Shown here in pieces: positions 1 to 9,736 of a stretch of 64,000 nucleotides of DNA; positions within the stretch are counted from its first letter, which is position 1; each line of letters opens with the position of its first letter. The position numbers and the translations under genes were made by a program. The notes beneath the pieces were generated by a model. It had not been told where the DNA came from. It saw only the letters and a list, made by a program, of their open reading frames with translations, and did no database searches. The stretch lies in the NCBI GenBank assembly GCA_038496445.1, contig JALMLS010000626.1:1-64000 (forward strand), in the 5' to 3' direction. Source of the DNA: Trichosphaerium sp. ATCC 40318. Taxonomy: Eukaryota > Discosea > Flabellinia > Trichosidae.

Positions 1-1421
1 TTTGAAAAGGGATAAGGATAAGTTCTCTTCAGATGATTATATGGGTGAAGCAATCCTTGACATTTCAGAGTTTATCAAAGAACGTTTTGAAAAATTTGAT
101 ACCTACTCAAATTTGCATGGAGCTCTATCTGGTGGCCATCGACCACCTCCTGTAGTACTCGAGTTAGTTCCGCGTACGGGATACAAAGGAGAAGTATGTG
201 GAACGATAAGCATTGACTTTCACATTGACATCACGGCGTACAACAAAGCGGCTGTCAAAGAAAGGACGACTATAGCGAAGAATCTTCAGCTGAAAAATGA
301 AGCAAGAAAGAAGGAACAAGAGCGTCTCAAACAAATCGAAAAAGAAAAACTTGATAAAAAAAAGAAGAAACAAGAAAGAGTTTTTAATGAATCCTTTGAA
401 GCTGAAAAGAAGAACTTAGATGAAGCATTAGAAAAAGTAAATGAACAAGAAGACTTGTCTTCATTCGACATTAAGTCTTTAATACCAAAGAAATGTTCAT
501 CTAAAGTACGTGCCAAGCTTGTTAAGGATAACTTCAAAAGGATCATTATCAGATTTAAAGACCCTGTCATTGAAGAATGCAAAAAGAATAAAGAGGAAGA
601 GAAAATTTGTAAACTTGTGAAGTCGTTCATCAAGTTTTTGACTTCCGATATTAAAGACAATGGTAAAGAGCTCAAAGACGTCATCACATCTGAAGACATC
701 GATATTATCATCCAAACTAAGGCCATAGAACTATATGAAAAGAAGATAATATCACGTGCCATGAAATCAAACGGTGTAGCTCTTGGCGCTCCAACAGAAG
801 AGTTTTTGAAGTCTATATTATGGCCAGGACAGATTGGAGATACGGGTGCTGCTAAAATCAACAGCTGGACTAAAGCTTCGCCTCCAAGTAACTTCGACTT
901 GGAAGTTACAATCAGCAACTTGACCCATCAGTTTAAACTGATAACAGAATTCCAACAAGAACATGCTGATGTTCTTAAAAAATGGGGATCTTTCATGATG
1001 GCTCTTGACCTCAAATTGCAGACAAAGACAGCTGATATGTTTGCTTCTTGTCCAGAAAGGGCGTGGTCTACGTTTGCTGAACTTGTTTATAATCTGATAC
1101 ATGGTCCAGCTAAGATACATCAACAAGAGGTTCTCAAAAAGTACGTGTTGTTTCTAACTTTTTGTTGAAATCCCATTTTTTCCTCTCTTTTTAGTCTTCC
1201 GTTGTTTCTAATTTTTTATTTTTGTTAGGTTCTTTACTGGTAGGGATGGATATCTTTTAGTGTCAGGCATAGGCCAAAATATTCGTAACATGCGCGTGTT
1301 GGAACCTGAGAAGAATGTGCACACTTTTAAGTTACTTTATGCTACATATTTTGAATATCTTTCAATACTGTTAAACGGAAACTTGTATTGTATGATATGC
1401 TTTATTCTTTGGATAACTTGA
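1..1421 (+). CDS. C2-domain and coiled-coil protein, 5' truncated
   Basis: The open frame runs in from the window edge. Its first residues (KRDKDKFSSDDYMGEAILDI) look like the last strands of a C2 domain, the Ca2+/phospholipid-binding fold. A Lys/Glu-rich coiled coil follows at about residues 90-150, then a helical region without a family I recognise. Exon 1 ends at 1140 at a GTACGT donor. The intron is 1141-1229 and exon 2 (1230-1421) continues in frame to TGA at 1419-1421. There is no ATG at the start because the 5' part lies outside the window. It converges on the minus-strand gene at 1471 with only 50 bp between stops. The C2 assignment is fairly safe; the overall role, perhaps membrane trafficking, is a guess. 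Confidence 0.7.
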
Positions 1422-1470
1422 CTTTCACAAGCACTTCATGGTGGTGTAAAAGGAGGATATTACATTATTC

Positions 1471-2026
1471 TCACCTTAAAACAAACTTGACAGTACAGTT
1501 GTCGCCTCCTCCTTGGATTACCAAAACGGTGGATGGCTCGGCTTGACTGTGATTGGATCCAGAATAAGGATTTGAAGTTGTTAGAACATACTCTTTTCCT
1601 GTTTTCACATCCTTGTACCACGCTTTGGCGAGAGTCACACCAGTCATGAATCCATTACTTTCGCATCCGTAAGCTTCTTCAGTGTTTGACTTGATATCAG
1701 AAGGAGGAAGAATCGAGCTACTCCACACACCTAGAAGTGTAAGAAATGTCGAAGATTGCGTTTTGTAGTTTGTACCTGAGCCACCTGAGTTATCTTTTGG
1801 TTGGGGCGCTTTCACAAGCGTGAGATCGTTTCCTGTCTTATTAACGACAATAACATCAATACTTCGGGTAGCTCTACCATCTCCAAACAGGTTTTTCTTT
1901 AACCTATCCATGAGAGTAGTGCCAATATCGACGGCTATTTAACACGTGCTGTTAGTGTAATAATTTAATAGTTTTGGCGTTACCTTGCTCAGTCGCGAAT
2001 GCTATTGCTGCTGCTTTAAATGCCAT
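1471..2026 (-). CDS. Small aegerolysin-like beta protein
   Basis: Two exons (1984-2026 and 1471-1934) with a 49-nt intron encode about 168 residues. The protein starts with a short Ala-rich helix and is then mostly beta strand. The order of motifs, RSIDVIVVNKTG, GVWSSSILPP, NPYSGSN and a C-terminal beta strand ending KFVLR, resembles the aegerolysin family: small acidic lipid-binding proteins, some of which work with a pore-forming partner. No MACPF partner gene is next to it. The likeness is by eye and weak in places, and another small beta-sandwich family is possible. There is no secretion signal. A CACGTG palindrome lies in the intron. Confidence 0.45.
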
Positions 2027-3900
2027 TTATTTCAAATTGATGAGGTGCTTTGTTGGTTGTTGTGGTTATATTATGATACCTTCAAAAAGTTCACAAGAAA
2101 AACGGAAGTGAAGTGTTTAACTGAAAAACAAGCGGTTTTTTGGTACAGTATGATGTAGCCTTGTAATAGTGTTTAAAAAACACAGGTTTGTCAAGTATTA
2201 CATTGTTGAAAGGTGACGTGAGAGGCAACTAAAAAAGAACGCTACTGACAAGTGACATGTGAACTTAAAAATAAAATGATGACTTTTTATCAAAACGTAG
2301 TATTACCTTACCAATATCACGTGCTTTCAAAATACATCTACTTGGAATGTACAAAAGTTTGTAGTTTATAAAACGAATTCTTTTTAAAACGAAACCTGGA
2401 TTGCTCTAGAAATACCGCCAAAAGCTTCAATCCAATCTCGCAGTTTTTTTTGTTTGAAAGAAAACTACAAACAATTTGATACAAAGGACAATAGCTGTGT
2501 GTACCAGACAGTTCATGATTTAGAACGCCATTATTACAGGTTCTAGATAAGTGCTTGACGTATCTTGTAACTATCCAGAATAATACTACATATCTTCTCT
2601 ATTTGAATGCACGTGACATTGGTAAGGTAATACTACGTTTTGATAAAAAGTCATCATTTCATGGTCAAGTTCTCATGTCACTTGTCAACAAGGTGTTGTT
2701 TACAATACTAGTTTATTATCACGATTAAACAGTTACATAAGTAGTACAGTAGTTTTTCAGTAAAATAGTTCATTGAGGTTTTGAGCGGTGTGTTTTGACA
2801 ACTTCAAGCCCACAGGAGTAATCAGCTGAGCCGCCACTGTTTTGGTCATTCAAGGAGAATTGGATGTGATGCACTACTTTACCTCACATGAAGTGGGCTT
2901 GTGAAAGACCGAGCAGTCCAAGCCTTTGGATACTATGCTTTTGTTAGTAAGCGACTACACGAATGAAGTATACAGCTAGAAGTGCTTACTTAGCTGTTTA
3001 AACAACTCTTTGTTAGACTAGTGGAGTATATCTGGTATCATTTGACCCTTAGCTTTCTTTCAAGTCAGGACATTACTATTGCTGTCAGAAATTGTGATTC
3101 TGTGTCAAGAAAGTGAAAACAAATAATCTGTCGCTTTGTTACCGCATTCAATTGTAAATTGCCACATCAAAAGAGCTGCGCTAGAGCCACTAGACATTGA
3201 TATGTTGAGATACTGTTAAGAACAAGAGATCTACTAGCAAGAGGGAGATAAAACCGACAGCCTCAAAGCATGGTACAATACCAAAAGGATTGCTTGTAGT
3301 GTACTTTACTGTACTCGTCTTAACTATGTAACAATCCCTTAATAATATCGGTTAACACTGCTAAAACTATCTGCTGTTCATCTCCATTACGTACTTTTAC
3401 TTCATGTAAGCCTAAGCGCAACTGTAGAAAGAAAACACCAGATTCAGAGTAGCACTTTGGGAGAAAATTAACTATTGTTCAAGATGCTCACTGCCTTCGA
3501 ATGTTGTGGGTTTGTGTTGTATAAGCCATTGACGCATTTGCATGTAAGAGCAATTCAAGCTTCGAGAAGCATCTAACTCGTTTTAATATCTCTTCTAGTA
3601 TCTCAACGGGACAATGTTCCATACAATAACAATTTTAACACAATTTTTAAACTGTGCCTTAGACGGCAAAGCTTGGATAAGTACCTAATTACTAAACGAC
3701 ACTATTGGGGCTATCTGAAAACCAAACTCAGCTGATAAGGAAACCATAACTAGCGATGACAGCACTAAACTATACGCAACTCTGGGCGGTAACGAAACAA
3801 ACTACTAAGATATTGTAATGTACAACTTTTTGTTTATTTTGTTTTCTTTCTTCCTCATGCGTTTATCTAAAAAATGAGGCTACGCTAGCTAGCATACTTA
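2027..3900. other. 1.9-kb gene-free stretch
   Basis: I find no convincing open frame or exon chain on either strand between the aegerolysin-like gene and the DUF2828 gene. The recognisable structure here is the inverted repeat at 2246-2687, listed separately. The rest is AT-rich unique sequence. Confidence 0.6.
2246..2687. repeat. Long inverted repeat with 85-bp arms
   Basis: The left arm (2246-2330) and right arm (2602-2687) are reverse complements over about 85 bp at roughly 90% identity. They include a block of more than 40 bp with no mismatch, ending in the direct-strand phrase CTTACCAAT. Both arms carry a CACGTG palindrome at the loop side. The loop is about 270 bp and has no open frame. 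No target-site duplication or extended TIR was obvious outside the arms, so it may be a degenerate MITE, a palindromic rearrangement, or a hairpin-forming locus. Confidence 0.85.
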
Positions 3901-5553
3901 TTAGTCAATCACAACCAACTTCTCGAACTCCTCAGTATCGATTGCTTTTTGAATCATAAGCCAAGGTGTTAGTTCAACACCATCCAAGAATAAGTTCAAC
4001 ATAGCAGGTGAAAAACCGGATACCATTGCTACGCCAGGCTCTTCCTTTGTTACAGGAATAGAGCTAGAATGACGCAAGTTCCAGTAAACGATTTGAGGCA
4101 TATCGAATCCCATGGCTCTAAACTTAGACTTGATATCTTCGTGGCTTGTTCTGAAGGCACCAGTTTGAGCAGCGTCGAATTCCATGTCACTAAAGACAAA
4201 GATTGTTTCTGGCATGTCGTCAGCGTCGACTTTTCCGGTCTTGGCGAAATCAAGTAGTAGATCAAACACAGCAGCGAAGTTTGTGTTCATGCCCCAAGGC
4301 ATATTTTTGATAGAGGTAACACGGTCTCTTAGGCTTTTTCCTTGTACTTTGAAGAAAGAAGGAGTACTGTGGAAAGTAATAACGTGATTTTTGAATGGAC
4401 CCTCTGTGACCTCGCTCAAGATAAGACCAAGAGCGATAGCTACTTGCATAGGTATACCGCTCATAGATCCAGATACGTCTACGACAGAAAGGCACTTTGG
4501 TAAGTTCGAGGCAGCCTTGATTTTGTTGACTTTGTCGGTCCATTGGAGTTCTAGGGCTTGACCGTCTGCGACATTTCCGGCCAATAGCTTCTCGATGATA
4601 ACATGCGGCAAGATAGCTCCAGATGCGATTGTGGCTGTTCCAGCTTTGACTGCATCCAAGTACGCTTGATAACGCTCTTCGTCGTGTTTAGCGAAGATTT
4701 TTCTGTTATTCGCCATACACACAGAAGGGACACGTGTGTATACGATTTTCTTCCATTGATTCGCAGACATATGTACTTCAGGGACGCATGTGTACTTTCT
4801 CATTGCCGTGAGCGCTTTACGGTATTTATAGAGGCACGCTGGTTCTACGTAAGGTGCACCTTCTTCTCTTTTCTTTGGCTCAGGACAGTCAGGGAACATG
4901 AGCATAGCGATTTTTTGGGCGAGTTTAAACTTCTTGTCGTGTTTCTTGCCTGGAGAAGGCGCCCATTTGGCGCAAAGTGAGATTTTCGCTTTTTGCTCCA
5001 TTAGGTCGAAGTCCTCCTTGAGTTGTGTGGCGAATAGTTGTACTACAGCTTCGATTACGCGAGGAAAGTTTTTATCGTTTGAAATATCTTCGCCTTCTCC
5101 CTTTAGGGTTTTTCCAGAGCGTTCTGTAGGTTTAAGGAGTAGTTCGAGTAAATCCTTCCAGTAGCCAAACATAGGAACGCATTTGAGGTTGGCGATGAAA
5201 GTGTCTGGGTGAGTAGCCAAGAGCCACGTTAGGCAGGTGTAAAAGCATTTTCGCTCGTTCTTTCCGTTTCTTACATCACGTAGCTGAAATATGAGCTTGA
5301 GTGTATCTAAACGGCATTCATCCCACGATTTCTAATGTTGTAGTTAGTACAAAGTAATTTTACTTCATTTATCATTAAAACAAGTAAAACTGTATATGCG
5401 TACCTTAACAAGGTCGCAGATTGCGTCTGCTGGTGATGACGGTACAACTTGGAAGAAAAAGTCTACGCGGGCAGAAGATGATGTAGCGTGTGTGAGAGCG
5501 CCATTTTCAGTAACGGTAGTATTGGCAGGAGGTGTTGGCTTTGTGTTAGACAT
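3901..5553 (-). CDS. DUF2828 family protein with vWA domain
   Basis: Exons 5404-5553 and 3901-5331 (intron 5332-5403, donor GTACGC) give 526 residues. The start MSNTKPTPP is followed by the family block LIFQLRDVRNGKNER and TWLLATHP, then a helical region. A von Willebrand A fold follows with the MIDAS motif DVSGSMSG at about residues 320-327 and the downstream TNF and FSDMEFD segments. DUF2828 proteins occur in plants, fungi, protists and large DNA viruses; their function is not established, and a metal-ion-dependent ligand site is implied by the intact MIDAS. There is no signal peptide or TM segment. Length and domain order are normal for the family. Confidence 0.9.
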
Positions 5554-5671
5554 CGCAGTAATAGTGATATTCTAAAGTTTACGAAAACTGGAAATTTCGA
5601 TTTTTTCGTCTTTCTCTACGAATTTTATCTTAACCGCGGGCGTGCTTGCTAGTTCACTTGACACGCTTAGA

Positions 5672-6428
5672 TAGAGGTGGCAAATACCGGTCCGATACCG
5701 GTCCGGTTTCAATATATCGGTTTTCGGTCTGTAACCGGTCCGTGATTTAGAACAAGAGCAGTATGCATTCAGTGAACACCAGTTAGTTGTTTCGTAAGTG
5801 GCTTCTTTTTGAACCACCAGCCACTTTATTTTGAATAAAAGTGGCCTGAAACGCCTTAAAATTGAGAGTTCTACACATAGAGTGGTTGAAAGCCCTCAAT
5901 CAGCCCATTTTAACAAAATTACTGTTTAGCGTGGTAAAACAAGGTCACGCTGGCCTAACCGCTACTTTTTTTGTCAAAATGTGCCTGTGGTGATGTTATT
6001 TTGACATTTGGAACAAAATCACGTGCTGTTAGCTACTTTCTACACTTTTGCCCAAACATCTTTTTATCACTTTGTGCCCGTAGAGCAACATATCAAGTGC
6101 ATTACTTACGCGAAAAATAGTATCTTTAGGTATGAATTAAAAAAAGTGGTGATATTCAAACCTGCCACAAAAAGTGTACAGCCACCTTATGTGCATGCAC
6201 ACAGTGAGTAGGTCAATGGGTGGATGCCTCTGAGATTTTGTGACAGGGACCGTTTGGACCGATAAAAATCCAAGGGAGTAGTACCCTTTGACAAAAATTC
6301 CTTTTTCGGCTATTTTTCCGATTTTCCAAGGGTACTCCCTCTGACAGCGGACCGTTTGGACCGTTTACGGACCGGTCTTTTGCGTTTTGGTCCGGAACTG
6401 GTTCGGACCAGTATTTCTGCCATCTCTA
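5672..6428. mobile_element. Non-autonomous hAT-type DNA transposon (MITE-like)
   Basis: The element is 757 bp. Its ends are imperfect terminal inverted repeats beginning TAGAGGTGGCA (left) and TAGAGATGGCA (right, reverse complement). Inside them lie repeated CCGGTCCG / GGACCGTTTGG subterminal motifs on both sides. It is flanked by a perfect 8-bp duplication CGCTTAGA at 5664-5671 and 6429-6436. TIRs reading (C/T)AGRGGTGGCA, subterminal repeats and an 8-bp duplication are hallmarks of the hAT superfamily. There is no transposase; the only open frames are short. A further internal palindrome (AGGGAGTAGTACCC against GGGTACTCCCT) lies at about 6270-6340. The perfect duplication suggests a fairly recent insertion. 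Confidence 0.9.
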
Positions 6429-6436
6429 CGCTTAGA

Positions 6437-7329
6437 ATAGTTATATACACTACTAATACACTATATTATATTGCTTTACAAAGTTTTAATTTCGCTTCAT
6501 TTGTACTTCTTCATCAGACTCATACCACTATCATTTTTAGGGCGTATAAACGCGTTTCTGTTTTTGTTTCTCGAAACCAGAATTTGATTTCTTCGGTTTT
6601 GGGTTTGGACGAAGTGTAGCGCTTGGTTTTTCATTGATCTTGTTACACAGTGTATCCACAAGGATATTTGTATCCTGTGGCGCGATTTAACTTGGCCATA
6701 TAATGATAAAGAGCACACAATTGCTTTCTTCTTTCTTCAAAACATACCTTTTTTTTTTCTTCGGTTAGATTCACGTGTACAACGTTAGTATTCCTGGACG
6801 TACGGTTTGAACCTTATTTCGTGTGTCTTGAGTATAGTTTTCTTTGTGAAGAGCAATAATTGAAGTTCTAATGTTTTCTTCATTTTTGATTGTAAGGCTA
6901 GTTTGTTTGCTAGCTGTCGAAGTTTCTTTAGTACATCAGTGTGTGCTTTTCTATAGTGAATATGGTTAGAAACTTGTTCGGTACAGTGAGATGGGTGTGT
7001 GGCGTACTCGTTCAAAGGTAAGTTAATTCGCTTACATTCTTCATCACGTGGCGTGCAATTGTGCCGTCAATACGTCAATCAAATTCTCATAAGCCTTTTG
7101 TTTGCTATATTTAGTTTTAAAAACTTATTTTTTATTTCTTTCTCAGTGGTACAAGCTTATTTGAAAACCACAAACTGTACATTACATCCACAATAGGTTT
7201 ATGAAGATAGTTTCCAGTAGTGGAATTGATTAAAAGTAGGTTATTCTCTTGCTTGCCGTTGTTATTTAGTACAACAGGCTTTAGAACTGCAAAGTGCCCA
7301 AGCAACTTTAAATGAAGTCAGAACGAAAT
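6437..7329 (-). other. Gene-poor stretch; possible small minus-strand gene
   Basis: A minus-strand open segment at about 7015-6790 encodes a helical, Lys/Leu-rich stretch (HTDVLKKLRQLANKLA...). It runs into a GTACGT donor followed by a perfect TACTAAC branch site. A second open segment at about 6690-6542 ends in a Pro/Lys-rich tail (NPKPKKSNSGFEKQKQKRV). I could not join them in one frame without strain, and no clear start codon was found. It is either a small uncharacterised gene or chance coding-like sequence. Confidence 0.3.
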
Positions 7330-8330
7330 CTACTTGTAACTGATACGTACATCTATGATAAAAGTGATATTCATATCACCTCTCGTATCTATACTGAAGC
7401 GTTTTTGCCATTCAGGTGGTGTAAGAAGTACTGTGCCACCTTCCTTTTCATCTTGAACTTCAAAAAAGAACCGAAACTTTTCAAAAGGCACCTCCTCTGA
7501 AAAGCGCTCCTTCTCTTCATGTTTTAGTGTTTCTACACGTTCTATAAACATAAATGATTCGTTTTAAATATCAACCTGGATGTGGCTCCACGTGTCTAAT
7601 AAATTGGACGTTGGCATTAGGATTTTTGATCATCCAATCCGAGATTTCATAGTTTGCCACCCAATCGCTTATATAATCTTCTTTCTTTGCTTTATCCACA
7701 AATGCTTTCTCATGCTTTTTAACGTATTCATTACGATCACCTTGTATAAATGTCATTACCTTAATTAGAAATGAGCTAAGTCAACACAGCAACGTTATTC
7801 TTATTTCTACCTCCTCCACCTTTGGTAGCAACGTTTTCTCATCATTTAGCTTTGAGAGTACATTGTTAACATGCTCAATGGTAGTTTCGTAGGGTATTGT
7901 ATCTTTAGAAACCAAATACGCAGTTGCAACTGAAATATACCCGCATGACGCTGAAGGCGCGCTATGCTTCTTGATGCTATCCCTAGTGAGCCAAAAAGGC
8001 GGTCTGAAAATGGCCAAGCATACATTGGTTTGTATAACGGTCCAAACTGATCAATTGACTTCAATTCGCGTATGAAACCACCCTGCTTTGCTAGAGAGGT
8101 GCTTTCCTTACTAAAAATAGGCAAACCACGCTTTGGTACTACCTTCGTTACTACGCGCCATGGGTCATGTATGGCGTACACGTTCCGGCTTGGTGGTCCT
8201 TGTAGCACTTAGAACACATATCGTTCTGCTCCGGCGTCCTACTATGCGTTAAACCGACTATCTTTGTAAAGTAGTATTACCCACAGAAGCCACATCCGGC
8301 AGTACATAGTTTAGGTGCAGGAGTGCTCAT
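7330..8330 (-). CDS. A20-type zinc finger joined to a Cys-containing domain
   Basis: The model is six exons: 8281-8330, 8180-8241, 8024-8090 (or 8039-8090), 7811-8003, 7576-7759, 7330-7541, all in frame, giving about 250-255 residues. Exons 1-2 encode a full A20 zinc finger: C-x3-GCGFCG-x8-MCSKCYKDH. The rest is not a known AN1 domain. It carries PSASCGYIS, where Cys after Ser and before Gly-Tyr recalls cysteine-peptidase nucleophiles, and later VQFIRHVEPHP and LLTPPEWQKRF. A20 fingers bind ubiquitin and often partner OTU or other deubiquitinase folds, so a ubiquitin-linked peptidase is a reasonable guess, but no catalytic triad is proven. Introns are very short (34-39 nt, one possibly 20 nt). 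Confidence 0.65.
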
Positions 8331-9736
8331 GATGTGTTCGAACTTTTTGAAAAAACAGTTGCTTTTCCTTTCTGTGATTGGAAAGACAATGACTGCAATG
8401 GTCTTGGTTATCACATCTAACATACTATCGGTCTTAAATTATCCACAAACCTATCCTAAAGCAAATATGAAGCCTATTTATAGCACGCACGTGTCAAACG
8501 AGGAACATTGCTTTATATTGTGGCGCGCTGCAAAGATGCTGCAGTATCTACAGGTTGCACAGATAGTACGAAACATAAGAAACGTGATTACATTTAAGAG
8601 GTTTATTGTACTACAGTTAACAGCTTTAGCCTTTCTCGCCAACTTTTGTCTTTTTTAGACTTGGGCTGTACAACACGTTTAGCCTTTCGCTTTGGTTTAC
8701 GTGTAGTTTTGTTGTACTTTAGCAGCTCCTGGCGTAAGTCATTTGGAATTTTTTCGATGCGTATCTCAGTATTATACAAAACAATCTTGTTCAGCTTCAA
8801 CAAAAGTACCTCTTGAGAAACTATCATAGTTATCTTTTATGAACTTTATATAACGCCCTTTATCTGTAAGTGAGAATTCGCGAAGAACCCAACATACAAT
8901 AAAATAGTACGCACGTGATCAAAACATACAATAGTAATTGCAAGCAAAAAAGAAAAAAGATATGTACCCATTGCGAGCTGTACGAAACGTTCAAGGTGTT
9001 GAACACGTTGTACAAATGTCATATATAATGTCGTCATGCTCTCCATGCCTCTCTAGTGTACAAAAGACACTATTCTCATCAATTAAGAGATGTTAACAAA
9101 ACTACACTCACCAAGAAGACGAATGGCCATAATGATCAATTTGAAACTCGGTTTGGGCTAACAGAATTGGCAAAAATGAGACGTAATTGTTCATTGACAA
9201 TGCACAGGCACTCAAAATTATATTCGCTAGAAGTGGCCTTTCGCCGAGTTGAAAGGATCGCAGACTTCCACCAGTCTTCAGAACAGTAAAGTTCATCCGA
9301 ACAAAGTGTCGTCTGCCAGCATCAAACAGTATACTCTATTAGGAGCTGGCTTAGGACCCTGGTAAAAGGAGTCAATTTGAAAAGAGAACAAATCCAAAAA
9401 ATAAACTTTTGTTTTATTTCGCTTGTAAACTCTCAAAAAAAAACTATCGCTACTACTATGTCATCGAGCAAAATGATTTCATAAACTATTAAAGAATATC
9501 TGACATAAAGAAAATGAGAGAAACAGGAGGTCAGATTAGGCGTACAGTTCCCTTTTTCGACAAAAGAATTGGGCTAACTTTGTTTCCTTCACAAAAAATA
9601 TTTTGGAAAAGAAGAAAATAATATTGCAATGTTTAATTCAAAAGAGGGACGCTTTTAATTATTTGTGTTTGTATGTCGTGCGTACAATTTGGCTATTATT
9701 TTTTGGTCGGTTTTTCAAGCTCGCTTTGTAATGCCA
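8331..9736. other. Gene-poor stretch with small unassigned ORFs
   Basis: No gene could be firmly assigned. On the minus strand, 8603-8827 encodes 74 residues starting MIVSQEVLLL with a very basic C-terminus. Segments at 8846-9046 and 9108-9296 are open, but they could not be spliced to it or to each other in frame using the local GT-AG consensus. The 8603-8827 ORF is the best candidate for a small protein, helped by a CACGTG about 90 bp upstream. Between 9300 and 9736 I see nothing. Confidence 0.3.

Noticed and set aside
286-918. 210-residue minus-strand frame
   Set aside because: Antisense of the C2/coiled-coil gene, rich in Phe/Leu/Ser as expected for the complement of Lys/Glu codons.
8323-8658. 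111-residue plus-strand ORF
   Set aside because: Starts at the edge of the A20 gene's first exon and shows no domain or splice continuation.
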